From the NCBI GenBank assembly GCA_933228675.1, contig OW121743.1:91542998-91606997 (forward strand): 64,000 nt of DNA. Reading direction: 5' to 3'. This document shows, one piece after another, positions 11,578 to 22,827 of this stretch. Every line of letters begins with the position of its first letter. Positions within the stretch are counted from its first letter, which is position 1. Source of the stretch: Stomorhina lunata. Taxonomy: Eukaryota > Arthropoda > Insecta > Diptera > Rhiniidae. A program made the position numbers and the translations under genes. The notes under the pieces were generated by a model. The model was not told where the DNA came from. It saw only the letters and a program-made list of their open reading frames with translations, and did no database searches.

Positions 11578-12659
11578 ATCAGGTCCGCTATAATCGTGTC
11601 GTAATTGTTTTTTTTTTATTTCGGCTATAGTCTGAAAGTTAGAACATTCTGTATCTTCTGTGATTGGACATAGAAATTCGAAAACCACTTTTCTACCATG
11701 GAAATGAATCGTGCAGAGTTTCATAATATTTATCAAGCTTGGCCTTATTTTGTGTATTATTTTAATAATGTTTTAATAATGATGATTTTAAATTATTGAA
11801 ACTGATAATATGTTCCAACAAATCAGCAAATGCATGAATAATTATGTCATAAACATAACTCAAAAAATTAAAAGCATTATATAACTTTGTATTTTATAAC
11901 TTCACTCGCTTTTAAATCATTCATACTTTAAAAATTATCTTAAATAGGCTTTTTCAATTCCTCCTCCTTATATATATAATACCTCAAATACTTATAGTAT
12001 GGCACATATTTTTAACTACTAAATATTTTGAAGATAAAATTAATTTCTCCCTCCCCATTAAATCATGTAATAATCAAAATTTATTAAAAAATTTGCAATA
12101 ATTCATTTAACTAAATATTTAATATTTTATAGCTTCATCTCAAGGTTTAAAATATGAAAAAAATTTAAGAAGGTTTTAAGGTTTAAATTATGAAAACCTT
12201 TTAAGATTTTTAATATTAAATCAGTTTTACTTTATTTTAGTCTTCATCGCGATTAAATACACTTTCTCGTCGCTACCTGTTCTCATTAATATTCAATAAA
12301 GACGAAGAAGACAACGTCAAAGATTGAGATTAAAATCAATCTTTTGTGATATGTAATCCATGATATTTTTCTTGGGTTGATCGTTGATCGAACAAATCAA
12401 AAGGATGATCAAGTGAAATCACTTGCTTGTTTTCTTTTTTTTTATATATGAAATGGATGATGATGTTTTGGAAAATTTATGGTGCAAGATGAAGAAATAT
12501 TAAATATAGAAGATTATATTAAAAATGTTAAATATAGTCACAGGATCAGGAAATGGACGTAGGTATATCCATATTCTGATCTAAGTTTTAGCTCTAATCT
12601 TTTGAATGATTTTTTAAAGTAGGTCTTGTATGTTATGGTCAAATATATAAATATTTGAT
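11578..12659. other. AT-rich DNA without a recognisable gene
   Basis: No coding frame or repeat structure was recognised. Base composition is extremely AT-biased around 11750-12250. Confidence 0.6.
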
Positions 12660-13150
12660 ACAATAGGGTTATTATACCCTTCACCCCCTTACGTAGAAAG
12701 GGTATTATAAGTTTGTGCTGATGCATGTAACGCATAGAAATATTTGTCTTAGACCAGCCTTTTAGTATACCAATAGGCCTAGAATCACTTTTCAAATCGA
12801 TTAAGCGATGTCAGTCCGTCTGTCCGTCTAGACGGCTGGCTAGACCCCCATGTAAACCATGTACAAGTAAAGACCGCAATTCTAATGATAATTTGATGAA
12901 ATTTGGCACAGATAGTTCTTTTGATAGTAGTACCCCGATTATTGAAATTCGTCGAAATTGGTCCATTATTTATGGTACCTCCCATAGGTCTCACTTCCCG
13001 GATTTGATATTTTGGTCACAAATATCAATATTTTTTCATAAAATTTAAAATATTACTGCTTATGTAAACCGAAATTGCTGTACCAAATTTCGTTAACAAC
13101 GGTCCTCATTTGACCATAGCTCCCATACATACTCTTCTGTCAAAACGTAC
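12660..13150 (+). repeat. Fly interspersed repeat with TTATACCCTTCA end and GTCY run (mini-me-like, second type)
   Basis: It begins TTATTATACCCTTCACCCC and continues with the text GGGTATTATAAGTTTGTGC. GCGATGTCAGTCCGTCTGTC and a CTGGCT-rich patch follow, and it ends near GACCATAGCTCCCATACA. The same family lies reverse-complemented at 29430-29880 and 53760-54381. Such sequences are abundant in dipteran genomes; the GTCY run is the proto-microsatellite described for mini-me elements. Confidence 0.7.
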
Positions 13151-13199
13151 TAAATGAGACAAAAATCAGTAAAACTGTCGTAAATCTGAAGATAATAAG

Positions 13200-14340
13200 A
13201 ATTTTTAGTTTATTTAAAAAAAAAAAATTAAAAAAATTTTCTATAGCAATTTTGTTTTTATTTTTATTAAAAATTACAGATTTTTTTTTTTAAATTTGTC
13301 TATACAAATTTTTAATTTTTTTTTATTTCAATAGAAAATTTTTTTCTCAAAAATTTTTCTATTCAAAAATTTTCAATAGAAAATATTTTATCAAAAATTT
13401 TTCTATAGAAAATTTTTTTATCAACAATTTTTCTATAGAAAATTTTTTTTATCAAAAATTTTTCTATAGAAAGTTTTTTTATCAAAAATTTTTCTATAGA
13501 AAATTTTTTTATCAAAAATTTTTCTATAGAAAATTTTTTTATCAAAAATTTTTCTATAGAAAGTTTTTTTTATCAATAATTTTTCTATAGAAAATTTTTT
13601 TTTCAAAAATTTTTCTATAGAAATTTTTTTACCAGAAATTTTCTTATAGAAAATATTTTATCAAAAATTTTTCTATAGAAAATTTTTAAAAAAAAATTTT
13701 CTATAGAAAATTTTTTATTAAAAATTCTTCTATAGAAATTTTTTTATCAAAAATTTTTCTATTAAAAATTATTCAATAGAATTTCTTATCAAAAATTTTT
13801 GGATAGAAAAGTTTTCTATACAAAATTTTTTTATCAAAAATTGTTCTATAGAAAATTTTTTTATTTTTGTCAAAAATTTTTCTATAGAAATTTTTTTTAT
13901 CCAAAATATTTTAATACATAATTTTTTAGCCAAAATTTTTCTATAGAAAATTTTTTTATCAAAAATTTTTCTACAGAAAATTTTTTTATCAAAAATTTTT
14001 CTACAGAAAATCTTTTTATCCAAAAATTTTTTATAGAAAAATTTTTTATCAAAAATTTTTCTATTAAATATTATTCAATAGAATTTTTTATCAAAAATTT
14101 TCCTATAGAAAATTTTTTTGATCAAAAATGTTTCTATACAAAATTTTTTTTTATCAAAAATTGTTCTATACAAAAATTTTTCTATAGAAATTTTTTTGAT
14201 TTTTATCAAAATTTTTTTTAAAAACAATTTTTTTATCAAAAATGTATCTATAGACAATTTTTTTATCAAACATTTTTCTATAGAAATTTTTTTTATCAAA
14301 TTGTTTCAATAGAAATTTTTTTATCCAAAATATTTTAATA
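13200..14340. repeat. CTATAG minisatellite, left part of an array split by the retrotransposon
   Basis: About 30 bp units carry an ATCAAAAA spacer and the TTTTTCTATAGAAAA core. A higher-order segment marked by CCAAAATATTTTAATACATA and TTTTTTAGCC recurs (near 13917 and at 14341). The array continues at 24014 after the BEL/Pao element, with the same spacer and the same higher-order marker. Confidence 0.92.
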
Positions 14341-14345
14341 CATAG
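14341..14345. repeat. BEL/Pao target-site duplication, left (catag)
   Basis: The 5 bp sequence is identical to 24009-24013, directly adjacent to the TG of the 5' LTR. Five bp is usual for BEL/Pao integrases. Confidence 0.92.
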
Positions 14346-14877
14346 TGTATAAAATCCCAAGGATTTTACAAAATTTATAAACTTTATAATTTTTTTTGTT
14401 GCATCGTTCTATTAAACTGAATTGAATTATTAAAATAAAACCTTGTACTTATATACATGAAGAATACTGTTAAACAAAACATAGAATTTAAGTCAAATAA
14501 ATTATTGTGAATTGTTAATTTTCGAACTTACCTCTGTTAAATGAATTTTAAGCCTTATATTATCTTGAAGTAAAATTAAAAAATCATTCTTCAATTATAC
14601 TTAAACTTATCAAGTCTTACAATTTTATTTCTAAATAAAACTAATTCTAAAACTTAAATATTGAATAAATTTGAATACAAAAATATTCTAAAATTTAAAC
14701 CTAATTACTTTGTTAAAAGAACTTAAAACCTAAATTTGTTATAAATAAATTGAAACAAATTCTACTCAATTGAATTAAAACTACTTTAATCTCAACATTT
14801 TTCTAATTAAAATCCTCACATCTTCTTCTTCAACAATACACAGTAAAAGGTGAGCTCACATACCCAAACATACACTC

Positions 14878-14885
14878 TTATAAAT
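14878..14885 (+). promoter_or_regulatory. Candidate TATA box in the 5' LTR
   Basis: TTATAAAT lies in a less T-rich, C-containing part of the LTR and precedes the LTR end by about 190 nt, a plausible distance for U3/R. In such AT-rich DNA the match alone is weak evidence. Confidence 0.35.
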
Positions 14886-14935
14886 CCCTAACTTACTCCT
14901 AATATTACGTATAATTTCTTTTCAACAATTCCTGT

Positions 14936-14963
14936 ATAATTTCTCATGTGTATGAGAAATTAT
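14936..14963 (+). promoter_or_regulatory. Perfect hairpin in the LTR downstream of the TATA candidate
   Basis: ATAATTTCTCAT and ATGAGAAATTAT form a 12 bp perfect stem with a 4 nt loop (GTGT), about 50 nt past the TATA-like box. It is repeated in the 3' LTR at 23873-23900. If it lies in R it would be at both ends of the genomic RNA. A role in polyadenylation, dimerisation or strand transfer is speculation. Confidence 0.5.
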
Positions 14964-15071
14964 AAGTTTTGAGAAATTAGTGTCCCAGATTGAAATTGAG
15001 GTTCACAACTCTAATCTACTGTCCACTCTCATCAATATTTCCAAAAATTCAGGGACACTTACATTTCTTCA

Positions 15072-15081
15072 TGGTCCTTCG
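15072..15081 (+). promoter_or_regulatory. Primer-binding site, probably tRNA-Tyr
   Basis: TGGTCCTTCG follows the LTR's terminal CA without a gap. It is complementary to a 3' end of CGAAGGACCA, which fits insect tRNA-Tyr (acceptor CCTTCG...CGAAGGA plus CCA). The match is 10 nt; beyond that the sequence diverges from the tRNA. The tRNA identity is from memory of the family, not a search. Confidence 0.7.
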
Positions 15082-17409
15082 TATCCTGTAAAACTTAAAG
15101 AAAATAATCAGTTGGCATCCCTATAACCTTATAATTGCGGTTCACCACATAGAATGAGGTAATTATAGCAATAATAAAGAAATTAAAACAAAAGAGAAAC
15201 AAGACAATCAGTACAAAACGCGGCGCGATCGGCTAAACAAAAATCTGAAAAAACCAAAAAGTTAAACTAAAAAATAGGATAAAAGTCATCGAAAAAATCA
15301 AAAAAAAAAAAAAATAGAAGAAAATCCAAAAAACTGAGAAAAGTGTAAAATTGTACAAGAAGTGTATAAAAGTAATCAAATAAAAATTAAAAAAAAACAA
15401 ATTTCGTCTATACAAATATAAAATATTATTCATAACCTAAAAAATCATGGCAAAAAGTTCAAAAATTCTAACCTAAAAAACAAAAACCATAACCTAAAAG
15501 TAAAACTATATGCATACTGTTTAAAAATACACATAGCAATATTACCGTTTAAATTAAAATCCGTTAAAAAAAGTATATAAATTGGTATAAAAATTCCGTT
15601 AAAATTTTATGTATTAAAACTACCGAATTCTTTTGTTCTTTACATACTTGCATTCTTTATATGCATAAAAAAAAAAAACAAAAAATAACAGTTACATATG
15701 TTTGTAAAGTACATACCTATATAAGAGAAGTGTAAAAAAAATTCAAAATATATGTACATACATTCAATATATGCATATCCATCTCTGGAGTTTAAAACAA
15801 ATCATAAAAGAAGAAAAAGACAAAAAGAAACCAAAAAGTAAAAAGAAGAATAAATGTTCGGTAATAATTTTAAACAAAAAGCAGAAACAAATTATAATAA
15901 ACATAAAATAAAAATACTAAAGAATTAAAACAATTAGCGAGTGAAAATTTTAACAAGTTATTTAAACAGTGAAATTATTTAAAAGAAAAAGTTTAACTAT
16001 AAAATTACAACTAACAAATAATCCACAGAATATAGCAATTTTCAAAATATTAAAGAAAGAATTAAATAAATTTAAAAATAGAAAGAACGTATCAAATAGT
16101 GGTGTTCATTTATAAAGATCCTTTTGAACACTTAAAACTTTTTTAAATCAACAACAAATATAAAAGAAAGAACAAGTAAAATCAAATTTAACTTTTTCCT
16201 TAAAATTCGTATCCAAATAAAAGTCAAGAAAATACAAAGTGTTACCATTGTTCCATCGTGTAAAACCGAAAAATGTCATAAACTTAGTTTGTTTATAATA
16301 AATAAATTTCAAAAGAAAAATAATTGCATAGAAGTGGTAAAGTTTTTCAAATTTTTCAATTTAACACTAAGAAATTTACATCAAAAATTATTTTCATAAA
16401 AAAAGTCTACGGCAACACAGATAATTAAAATAAAACTATATAACAAAAGAAAACAAGCAAATGTCAAAGAAAAGAAAAACAAAATAAATGTGGTGAATTT
16501 CAAAGGCAGCCAGTGTTACCGTGAGGTGCAGTTTAATTATTTCTAAAAAAATTTTAATAAATTAAATTAAAAAATTCGGAAAAACTAATTCTATAAAATA
16601 TCAATTTAAATTAATAAAAAACAAAAAATAAACAACAACAATTAATTCAAATTAATTCAATAAAATAAATAATAATTTATATTTTTCTAAATTAAACACA
16701 CAAACTAAAAATTTAATAATACATATTCGAAAAGAAACGCAAAAAAATCGTATACTTCTCCAAACAAAATTTATAAAAATTTTATAACAAAACAATTAAC
16801 AAATATTGAAGAAAAAGACATCAAGGTAATTGTTCCTATTTAAACCATTGCATTTGATAGGATATTTTCTAAATATTATATCCTTTTTATTTAACCCATA
16901 TCATAAATTATATAATATTGCTCATATTATTAATATCAATTCCAAAGCACATTTAAGTTGAGTCTAGTTCTAATAGTCTTAATTATCCATTTCGTAAAAA
17001 AAAAGTAAAATTTTAATAACTCGTCAGAAAGTTTGCGTTAAAGTCCCCGATGAGAATTTGTTTCACGTTTAACATCAAGCTTCGAGAATCACAGGAATTA
17101 TTTGCACAAATTATACATACCATTTTTTTTTGGTCTATGCTACAAACTATAGACAAGGTTTTCGCACATTTTTATATGAGCTATTGTGAATGATCAGTTG
17201 AGACAAACAATACACACTGACAACAACTCAAATTTTCATCACGCACTATATCAGATTTCTAAATCTGGTTTTATAATCATTTATTTAGTAACTATATATA
17301 AATATATATTGCATAATCAAGCGATTGTGAATTACGTTCACGTCGTTCTAATAGTTACTAATCTCTCTCTAAAACCATCTATTTAAAGCCGAAATCTTGA
17401 TATCTCAAA
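15082..17409 (+). other. BEL/Pao untranslated leader
   Basis: About 2.3 kb of A-rich sequence lies between the primer-binding site and the gag start. Stops are frequent in all plus frames. It should contain the packaging signal. A good splice-donor-like site is present at 16826, so part of the leader may be removed in some transcripts. Confidence 0.8.
16821..16831 (+). promoter_or_regulatory. Candidate splice donor in the leader
   Basis: TCAAG|GTAATT, with GT at 16826-16827, is a near-consensus donor. It could join to the acceptor at 22826 to give an mRNA for the 3' frame, or to a nearer acceptor before gag. No in-frame ATG lies just upstream of this donor, so another donor would be needed to give an ATG start. 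This is inferred from motif matching only. Confidence 0.35.
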
Positions 17410-20400
17410 ATGAATCCCAATACAGAGAAAATATCGGATAATAGCGCATCTATTAGGCACGAAAAATTTCTCTTCGATTGCGATCATTTACTTTCCTTTT
17501 GTTTAAATTTAGAAAAAACTGACATTAGAGATCAAACAGATTCAGTTTTAGAAACAAAATTAGAAGATTTTGAAAAAAGATGGCAAAAATTGCAAAATTC
17601 TTATGAAGAACTAATGCTTTCTCCAGTATCTGAAAACGCTAAAGATTACAAAGAGAACTCTAAAATAAGTTTTAATGCCTGCTCTGAGGCATATTACACA
17701 TGTAAATCACATATACTAGACCTTCTCAAACTCTCTAAGGCTTGCGAACTCCCAAAAGAATCATCTCGATTAAGCATTCATCCTCAATCAAAAGCCTCAG
17801 TATCTCAAAACACTTTCATAAAGCTACCTCCCTGTGATATAGGAACATTCACAGGTAGTTATGAAGAATGGCCAGCTTTTCGAGACCTTTTCACAAATGC
17901 TTGTATTGAGAATGACGAAATCCCTCGCGCTCAGAAACTCTTTTATTTACGACTAAAGACAAAAGGTAGCGCTGGAGCAATTGTCAAACGTTATACCCTG
18001 TGCGACGAAAACTTTGACATTGCATGGAATGCTCTAAAATCACGTTTTGACAACAAACGAGCACTGGTAGAAAATAAATTAGGCATTCTTTTCAATATCC
18101 CTGTTGCTACTTCTGAAAAAAGTGAATCAATACAGAAAATTCACTCGACGGTCACGGATTGCATAACAACCCTTAAAGCCCTGGATGTTAAGGTAGATGG
18201 ATGGGACCCAATCCTTATCTACTTGGTCTCTACGAAGTTACCTGATGACACACTGGCACTCTGGGAACAGTCCCTTAAGTCCCAAAAGGACCTTCCAACA
18301 TGGGCGCAAATGGACGAATTTCTAATTAATAGATACGAAGTGGTTGAACGAATCTCATCAATAAAAACCACTAAAGAAAGATTTAGCTTTTCAGGTTTCC
18401 CTCAAACTAAAATTCAATCGTATTCATCGCAAGAAAAACTGTATAATTTGTGCAAACTATGCAATAGTGATCACCACTTACGAATTTGTAAAGATTTTCG
18501 AAATTATACAGTCCAACAAAGAATTGATTTCGTATTCCAAAATAAAATTTGTAATAACTGCCTCTCGTCAAATCACTCAAAGTCAAATTGCCCCAGTAAA
18601 AATACTTGTTTCATCTGTAAATCCAATCATCATTCGCTTCTACACTTACATAAGCCTCAAAATACTTCAAATTCTAGCCAAAAAGCAGAATTTTCTCCTA
18701 GAAACCAAACAACAGAAAGCAGAGATGAAAGACCATCGACTTCTAAAAATGCTCAAATCCAAGCAAATTTCTCAGCTAATAATGATTTTATCTTACTCCG
18801 TACAGCCCTGGTACAAATAGAACATTTGGGAGAGTTATTTTTAATTAGAGCTCTCATAGACCCTGGTTCACAAAGAACATTTTTATCTGAAAGAATTAGA
18901 TCCTTACTAAAACTACCCTATAGGAAATCTCAAGTGGAAATTGTGGGAATTGGAGGTCAGACTCAGACAGCAAACAAAGAATGTAGTATTACATTATTTG
19001 CTAAACGTAGCAATATTAAGTTTTGCGTGAACGCAATAGTTCTACCCAAGGTAACAAAAAGAATTCCTGCAGTCTCCTTTGAATTACCCGATTCTTTTAA
19101 AATCTCAAATCTCGATCTTGCCGATCCCAACTTTAACCATTCTTCCCAAATAGACCTTATCCTCGGTAACGACTCTGAACAATTCATAAATATCGATGGT
19201 ATTAAGAAAAATATCTGTGGTCAAGCATCAGCTTACAATACCATATTTGGATGGGTTTTAAGCGGACCAGTAATAATGGAAACTGTGCAGTCATTTACAA
19301 CAACAGTTACTCCTTCAGAAAATGCTGCCCTAAATGAAACGCTTCGAAAATTTTGGGAACTGGAAGAACTGCCTACGCGACCAATCGTTTCAGAGGATGA
19401 CCAATATTGTGAAGATTTCTACAAGAAGACAACAACAAGAGACGAAAAAGGAAGATATATTGTTAAACTCCCATTCAAAAAGGAATTTCCAGACTCTCAG
19501 TTTCTTGGACCATCTCGAATTTTAGCTCTAGTCCAAAACTCCAGAATAAATCAATCTCTTGCAAAAACACCTGATCTCAAAAACGAATATGACAAGGTAC
19601 TCGAAGAATACCTTACTTTAGACCATATGGAACCAGTAACTTACCGCGAAATTGTATCTCAGAACAAATATTTTTCATTTTATTTACCTCACCACGCGGT
19701 TGTGCGTCCCGAGCACAAAACTACAAAAGTAAGAGTAGTGTTTAATGCATCACGTAAAACGAAATCGGGTTATTCACTCAATGATGTTTTACACACTGGT
19801 CCCACGTTGCAATCGGATCTCATATCTGTAATTCTCAATTGGAGAAATCACAAATATGTCTTTAGCGGGGACATACAAAAAATGTACCTCCAAATATTAG
19901 TTCACCCCGATGATAGAAAATTTCAACGTATAATCTATCAGAAAGACTCTAATAACCCAAATAAAGACTATCAGCTGAAAACGGTCACATTTGGAGTTAA
20001 TTGTGCGCCATTTCTCGCCATACGTACTCTACATCAACTGGCAGAAGACTCCGAAAACATTTATCCCAAAGCTGCAAAAATACTTCGTGAGGAGACGTAC
20101 GTAGATGATATATTGTCGGGCGGTCATACACTCGAAGAGGCGAAAGAATCCCAATTTCAGCTACTCGAAACTCTGAAATCTGCGGGTTTTGTCCTAAAAA
20201 AGATTACTGCCAATGACTCTCAAATTATTGATCACATCGCTAAAGAAGATCTGTACGATTCAGACTTACTGAAATTCTACGAAGCAAGTTCCACTAAAAC
20301 TCTTGGTATAAAATGGAATGCGCTCACTGACACATTTAGTTACTCTTTTTCTCCATTACCACATACCGAAAGCAATACTAAAAGGAAAATTTTGTCTGGC

Positions 20401-22659
20401 ATAGCATCAATTTTTGATCCCGCAGGTTGGTTAGCACCCATTGTAATACGAGCCAAAATGCTTATGCAGCAACTGTGGCTAGAAGGTTTACAATGGGATG
20501 AAGATGTTAGTTCAGAAATCTTATCCAAATGGAATAATCTCTTAGAAGATCTCAAGCACATAGACCATATACAAATCTCAAGATGGCTTCAATATAATCC
20601 AACAGACTCTATTCAAATTCATGGCTTTTGTGACGCATCTAAAAGTGCTTATTGCGCTACTATATACTTACGCTGTAAAAATAATAAAAAAGTTGCATTC
20701 TCAAATTTAGTAGTTGCAAAAAGCAAGGTAGCACCAATACTACCAATATGCCTACCCAGACTAGAACTATGTGGAGCTGCATTATTAGCCAAATTGATTA
20801 AATATGTCGAAGAAACCCTGAAACTACCTCCGCACGAAATTTATCTGTGGACAGACTCTTCAATCGTACTTGGATGGCTGTCTAAACCTCCTTGGACTTG
20901 GGAAACATACGTTGCTAACAGAACCTCTCAAATCCATACGTCTCTCCCAAACGCTAACTGGCGTCACGTTCGCACTCATGACAATCCCGCTGATTTAGGT
21001 ACTCGTGGTTCCACGCCTAAAGAGCTCTCTAATAATAGCTTGTGGTGGCATGGACCTGCCTGGCTAATAAAACCAGAGTCCGAATGGGCAAAAAATTATC
21101 CAGTTCAAGTTCCAAAAACTGATACTAAAGTTCAATGCCTCCAAACAACTACAAAAACAGACCCATTAGATTCTTTTTCATCATATCACAAAGCTCTTAG
21201 AGTACTAGCTTACGTATTTAGATTTTATCATAACAGCCATAAAAATTTAAGATCTCAATTTTCTCATTCCCAAATACAGCTAACTCAAGAAGAAGTGAAT
21301 TTTGTAAAACGTCGACTCATAACATTAGCTCAAAAGTCTCATTACTACGCAGAATTAAAAGACATCTCAAATTCTCTGAATATCTCAAACAAAAGTTCAT
21401 TAAAGACTCTCAATCCATTTTTAGACTCTGAAAATGTTTTACGAGTAAATGGTCGACTCTCAAACTCGTCTTTACCATACAAGGAACGTTATCCTATTAT
21501 ACTGCCCGGAAATTCTCGATTATGTCAACTATTTTTAGAACATTTACATAAATTCTTAGCACATGGAGAATGTAGTCAAATGTGTAGAATGGTACAAACA
21601 GAATTTCACATTTCACGGTTAAAGTCTCACGTTAAAAAGATTATACGTAATTGCAAAACCTGTATTATATATAAACAAAGACCATGTTCCCAAATCATGG
21701 CGCCATTACCTCCGGATAGATGCAAACTATCAGTTCCCTTTCAATCAACTGGTATCGATTTTGCTGGACCTTTTGAATTAAAAAGCTCATCTCTTCGCAA
21801 AGCTTCTACAATAAAAGGATATGTATGTGTCTTTATATGCTTTAGCACCAAAGCTATTCATTTGGAGGTGTGTTCCGACTTATCAACTGCGGCCTTCCGC
21901 GCGGCATTTTCACGCTTCGTTGGGAGGCGGGGACTCCCTTACAGGATTTACTCTGATAATGGAAGGAACTTTCTAGGAGCCAGCAGGCAGCTTAAACGTG
22001 AATTTAGCTCCTTTATTAACTCCGCGTCAACTGACATTGCTCAAAAGTATATAACACATGGTCTCGAATGGTTATTCATTCCACCTCACGCTCCTCATAT
22101 GGGCGGCTTATGGGAGGCCGCTGTAAAGAGCTTTAAGTTTCATTTGAAACGTGTTTCTGGCTCGTATAAATTCAATTATGAAGAGTTTTCAACTATTTTA
22201 GCCCAAATCGAAGGTATACTCAATTCACGACCGATTTCGGCATTGTCAGAGGATCCTTCAGATTTAACAGCGCTAACTCCTGGACATTTCCTTACAGGTG
22301 CCCCGATAATGAGCTTCCCAGAACAACACAGCCAAAAAATTGGACTGATAAATCGTTGGGAAAGACTCAAAATTTTACACCAGGAACTCTCTATTAGATG
22401 GAAACAAGACTACCTTAAATCTCTTCACAAACGCTACAAATGGCAAAATGTTTCCCCAAATTTGAAGCCGGGTGACCTCGTTGTCGTCATGGATGATTTG
22501 TTACCCCCATCCGAATGGCGTCTTGGCAGAATTGAAAGAGCGTATACTGGAACAGATAAGAACGTTCGGATTGCAGATGTGAAAACTGCATCTGGCGTAA
22601 TAACTCGTCCAATAGTAAAACTTTGTTGTTTACAATTTATTAATGATAATGACTATTAA
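17410..22659 (+). CDS. BEL/Pao gag-pol polyprotein (1749 aa, intact)
   Basis: A single frame encodes all retrotransposition functions. Gag spans about residues 1-345, with a DUF1759-like segment near 140-300 (LPPCDIGTFTGS). The nucleocapsid zinc cluster covers C348 to H412, including a classic CX2CX4HX4C at 381-394. Aspartic protease has D484-P-G-S (DPGS rather than the more usual DSGS or DTGS). Reverse transcriptase spans about 755-960, with D821 (FSGDIQ) and Y897-V-D-D. RNase H has D1075, E1119, D1149 and D1195. The integrase zinc site includes H1380, H1385, C1415 and C1418; its core has D1450, D1516 and E1569 (52 residues between the last two). A DUF5641-like C-terminal domain (W..RW..L...Y) lies at about 1645-1745. 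The first ATG of the frame is used. No stop or frameshift interrupts it, and nothing suggests a gag/pol frameshift, so processing must be proteolytic. It would act in cytoplasmic particles and, after reverse transcription, in the nucleus. Confidence 0.97.
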   Translation: MNPNTEKISDNSASIRHEKFLFDCDHLLSFCLNLEKTDIRDQTDSVLETKLEDFEKRWQKLQNSYEELMLSPVSENAKDYKENSKISFNACSEAYYTCKSHILDLLKLSKACELPKESSRLSIHPQSKASVSQNTFIKLPPCDIGTFTGSYEEWPAFRDLFTNACIENDEIPRAQKLFYLRLKTKGSAGAIVKRYTLCDENFDIAWNALKSRFDNKRALVENKLGILFNIPVATSEKSESIQKIHSTVTDCITTLKALDVKVDGWDPILIYLVSTKLPDDTLALWEQSLKSQKDLPTWAQMDEFLINRYEVVERISSIKTTKERFSFSGFPQTKIQSYSSQEKLYNLCKLCNSDHHLRICKDFRNYTVQQRIDFVFQNKICNNCLSSNHSKSNCPSKNTCFICKSNHHSLLHLHKPQNTSNSSQKAEFSPRNQTTESRDERPSTSKNAQIQANFSANNDFILLRTALVQIEHLGELFLIRALIDPGSQRTFLSERIRSLLKLPYRKSQVEIVGIGGQTQTANKECSITLFAKRSNIKFCVNAIVLPKVTKRIPAVSFELPDSFKISNLDLADPNFNHSSQIDLILGNDSEQFINIDGIKKNICGQASAYNTIFGWVLSGPVIMETVQSFTTTVTPSENAALNETLRKFWELEELPTRPIVSEDDQYCEDFYKKTTTRDEKGRYIVKLPFKKEFPDSQFLGPSRILALVQNSRINQSLAKTPDLKNEYDKVLEEYLTLDHMEPVTYREIVSQNKYFSFYLPHHAVVRPEHKTTKVRVVFNASRKTKSGYSLNDVLHTGPTLQSDLISVILNWRNHKYVFSGDIQKMYLQILVHPDDRKFQRIIYQKDSNNPNKDYQLKTVTFGVNCAPFLAIRTLHQLAEDSENIYPKAAKILREETYVDDILSGGHTLEEAKESQFQLLETLKSAGFVLKKITANDSQIIDHIAKEDLYDSDLLKFYEASSTKTLGIKWNALTDTFSYSFSPLPHTESNTKRKILSGIASIFDPAGWLAPIVIRAKMLMQQLWLEGLQWDEDVSSEILSKWNNLLEDLKHIDHIQISRWLQYNPTDSIQIHGFCDASKSAYCATIYLRCKNNKKVAFSNLVVAKSKVAPILPICLPRLELCGAALLAKLIKYVEETLKLPPHEIYLWTDSSIVLGWLSKPPWTWETYVANRTSQIHTSLPNANWRHVRTHDNPADLGTRGSTPKELSNNSLWWHGPAWLIKPESEWAKNYPVQVPKTDTKVQCLQTTTKTDPLDSFSSYHKALRVLAYVFRFYHNSHKNLRSQFSHSQIQLTQEEVNFVKRRLITLAQKSHYYAELKDISNSLNISNKSSLKTLNPFLDSENVLRVNGRLSNSSLPYKERYPIILPGNSRLCQLFLEHLHKFLAHGECSQMCRMVQTEFHISRLKSHVKKIIRNCKTCIIYKQRPCSQIMAPLPPDRCKLSVPFQSTGIDFAGPFELKSSSLRKASTIKGYVCVFICFSTKAIHLEVCSDLSTAAFRAAFSRFVGRRGLPYRIYSDNGRNFLGASRQLKREFSSFINSASTDIAQKYITHGLEWLFIPPHAPHMGGLWEAAVKSFKFHLKRVSGSYKFNYEEFSTILAQIEGILNSRPISALSEDPSDLTALTPGHFLTGAPIMSFPEQHSQKIGLINRWERLKILHQELSIRWKQDYLKSLHKRYKWQNVSPNLKPGDLVVVMDDLLPPSEWRLGRIERAYTGTDKNVRIADVKTASGVITRPIVKLCCLQFINDNDY

Positions 22660-22770
22660 CTCATACTTTATTTTATGCTTTTATTATTATTAATAGTTTC
22701 GTTCTCATTTTTATCTCAGTTATCTCTTACATCATAATTTCAGCACTTCACACTTAAGTTATAATCCAAC

Positions 22771-22827
22771 CACTTATTAACGTTTTCGTTCTCCTTTACT
22801 TTTCTCTTTCATTTTATATTTAATAGG
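22771..22827 (+). promoter_or_regulatory. Candidate 3' splice acceptor before the 3' zinc-knuckle frame
   Basis: A pyrimidine-rich run (CTCCTTTACTTTTCTCTTTC) leads to TTTAATAG|G at 22826/22827. It precedes an ATG-less open frame that stays open from the splice point. In the frame used, the exon's first base is the third base of a codon, so a donor must leave two bases of a codon. Confidence 0.5.

Larger units (their letters stand above)
14346..15071 (+). repeat. 5' LTR of the BEL/Pao element
   Basis: This is the 726 bp terminal repeat, TGTATAAAATCCC to TTACATTTCTTCA. It is identical to 23283-24008 except at 14784 (C against T). It would contain the promoter and polyadenylation signals; several AATAAA-type words are present, so the actual signal cannot be chosen by eye. 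Confidence 0.96.

Noticed and set aside
13363..14360. KIFYRKIF-type frames on both strands, and the equivalents at 24033-24803
   Set aside because: They are repeat-derived and share the minisatellite period; they are not proteins.
18467..18820. 117 codon frame inside gag-pol in another frame, plus minus-strand frames at 18963, 20340 and 22176
   Set aside because: They are shadows of the intact polyprotein gene.
22660..22826. Stop-codon readthrough from gag-pol into the 3' zinc-knuckle frame
   Set aside because: The frames are in phase, but three in-frame stops (22657, 22735 and 22762) would all have to be read through; splicing is simpler.
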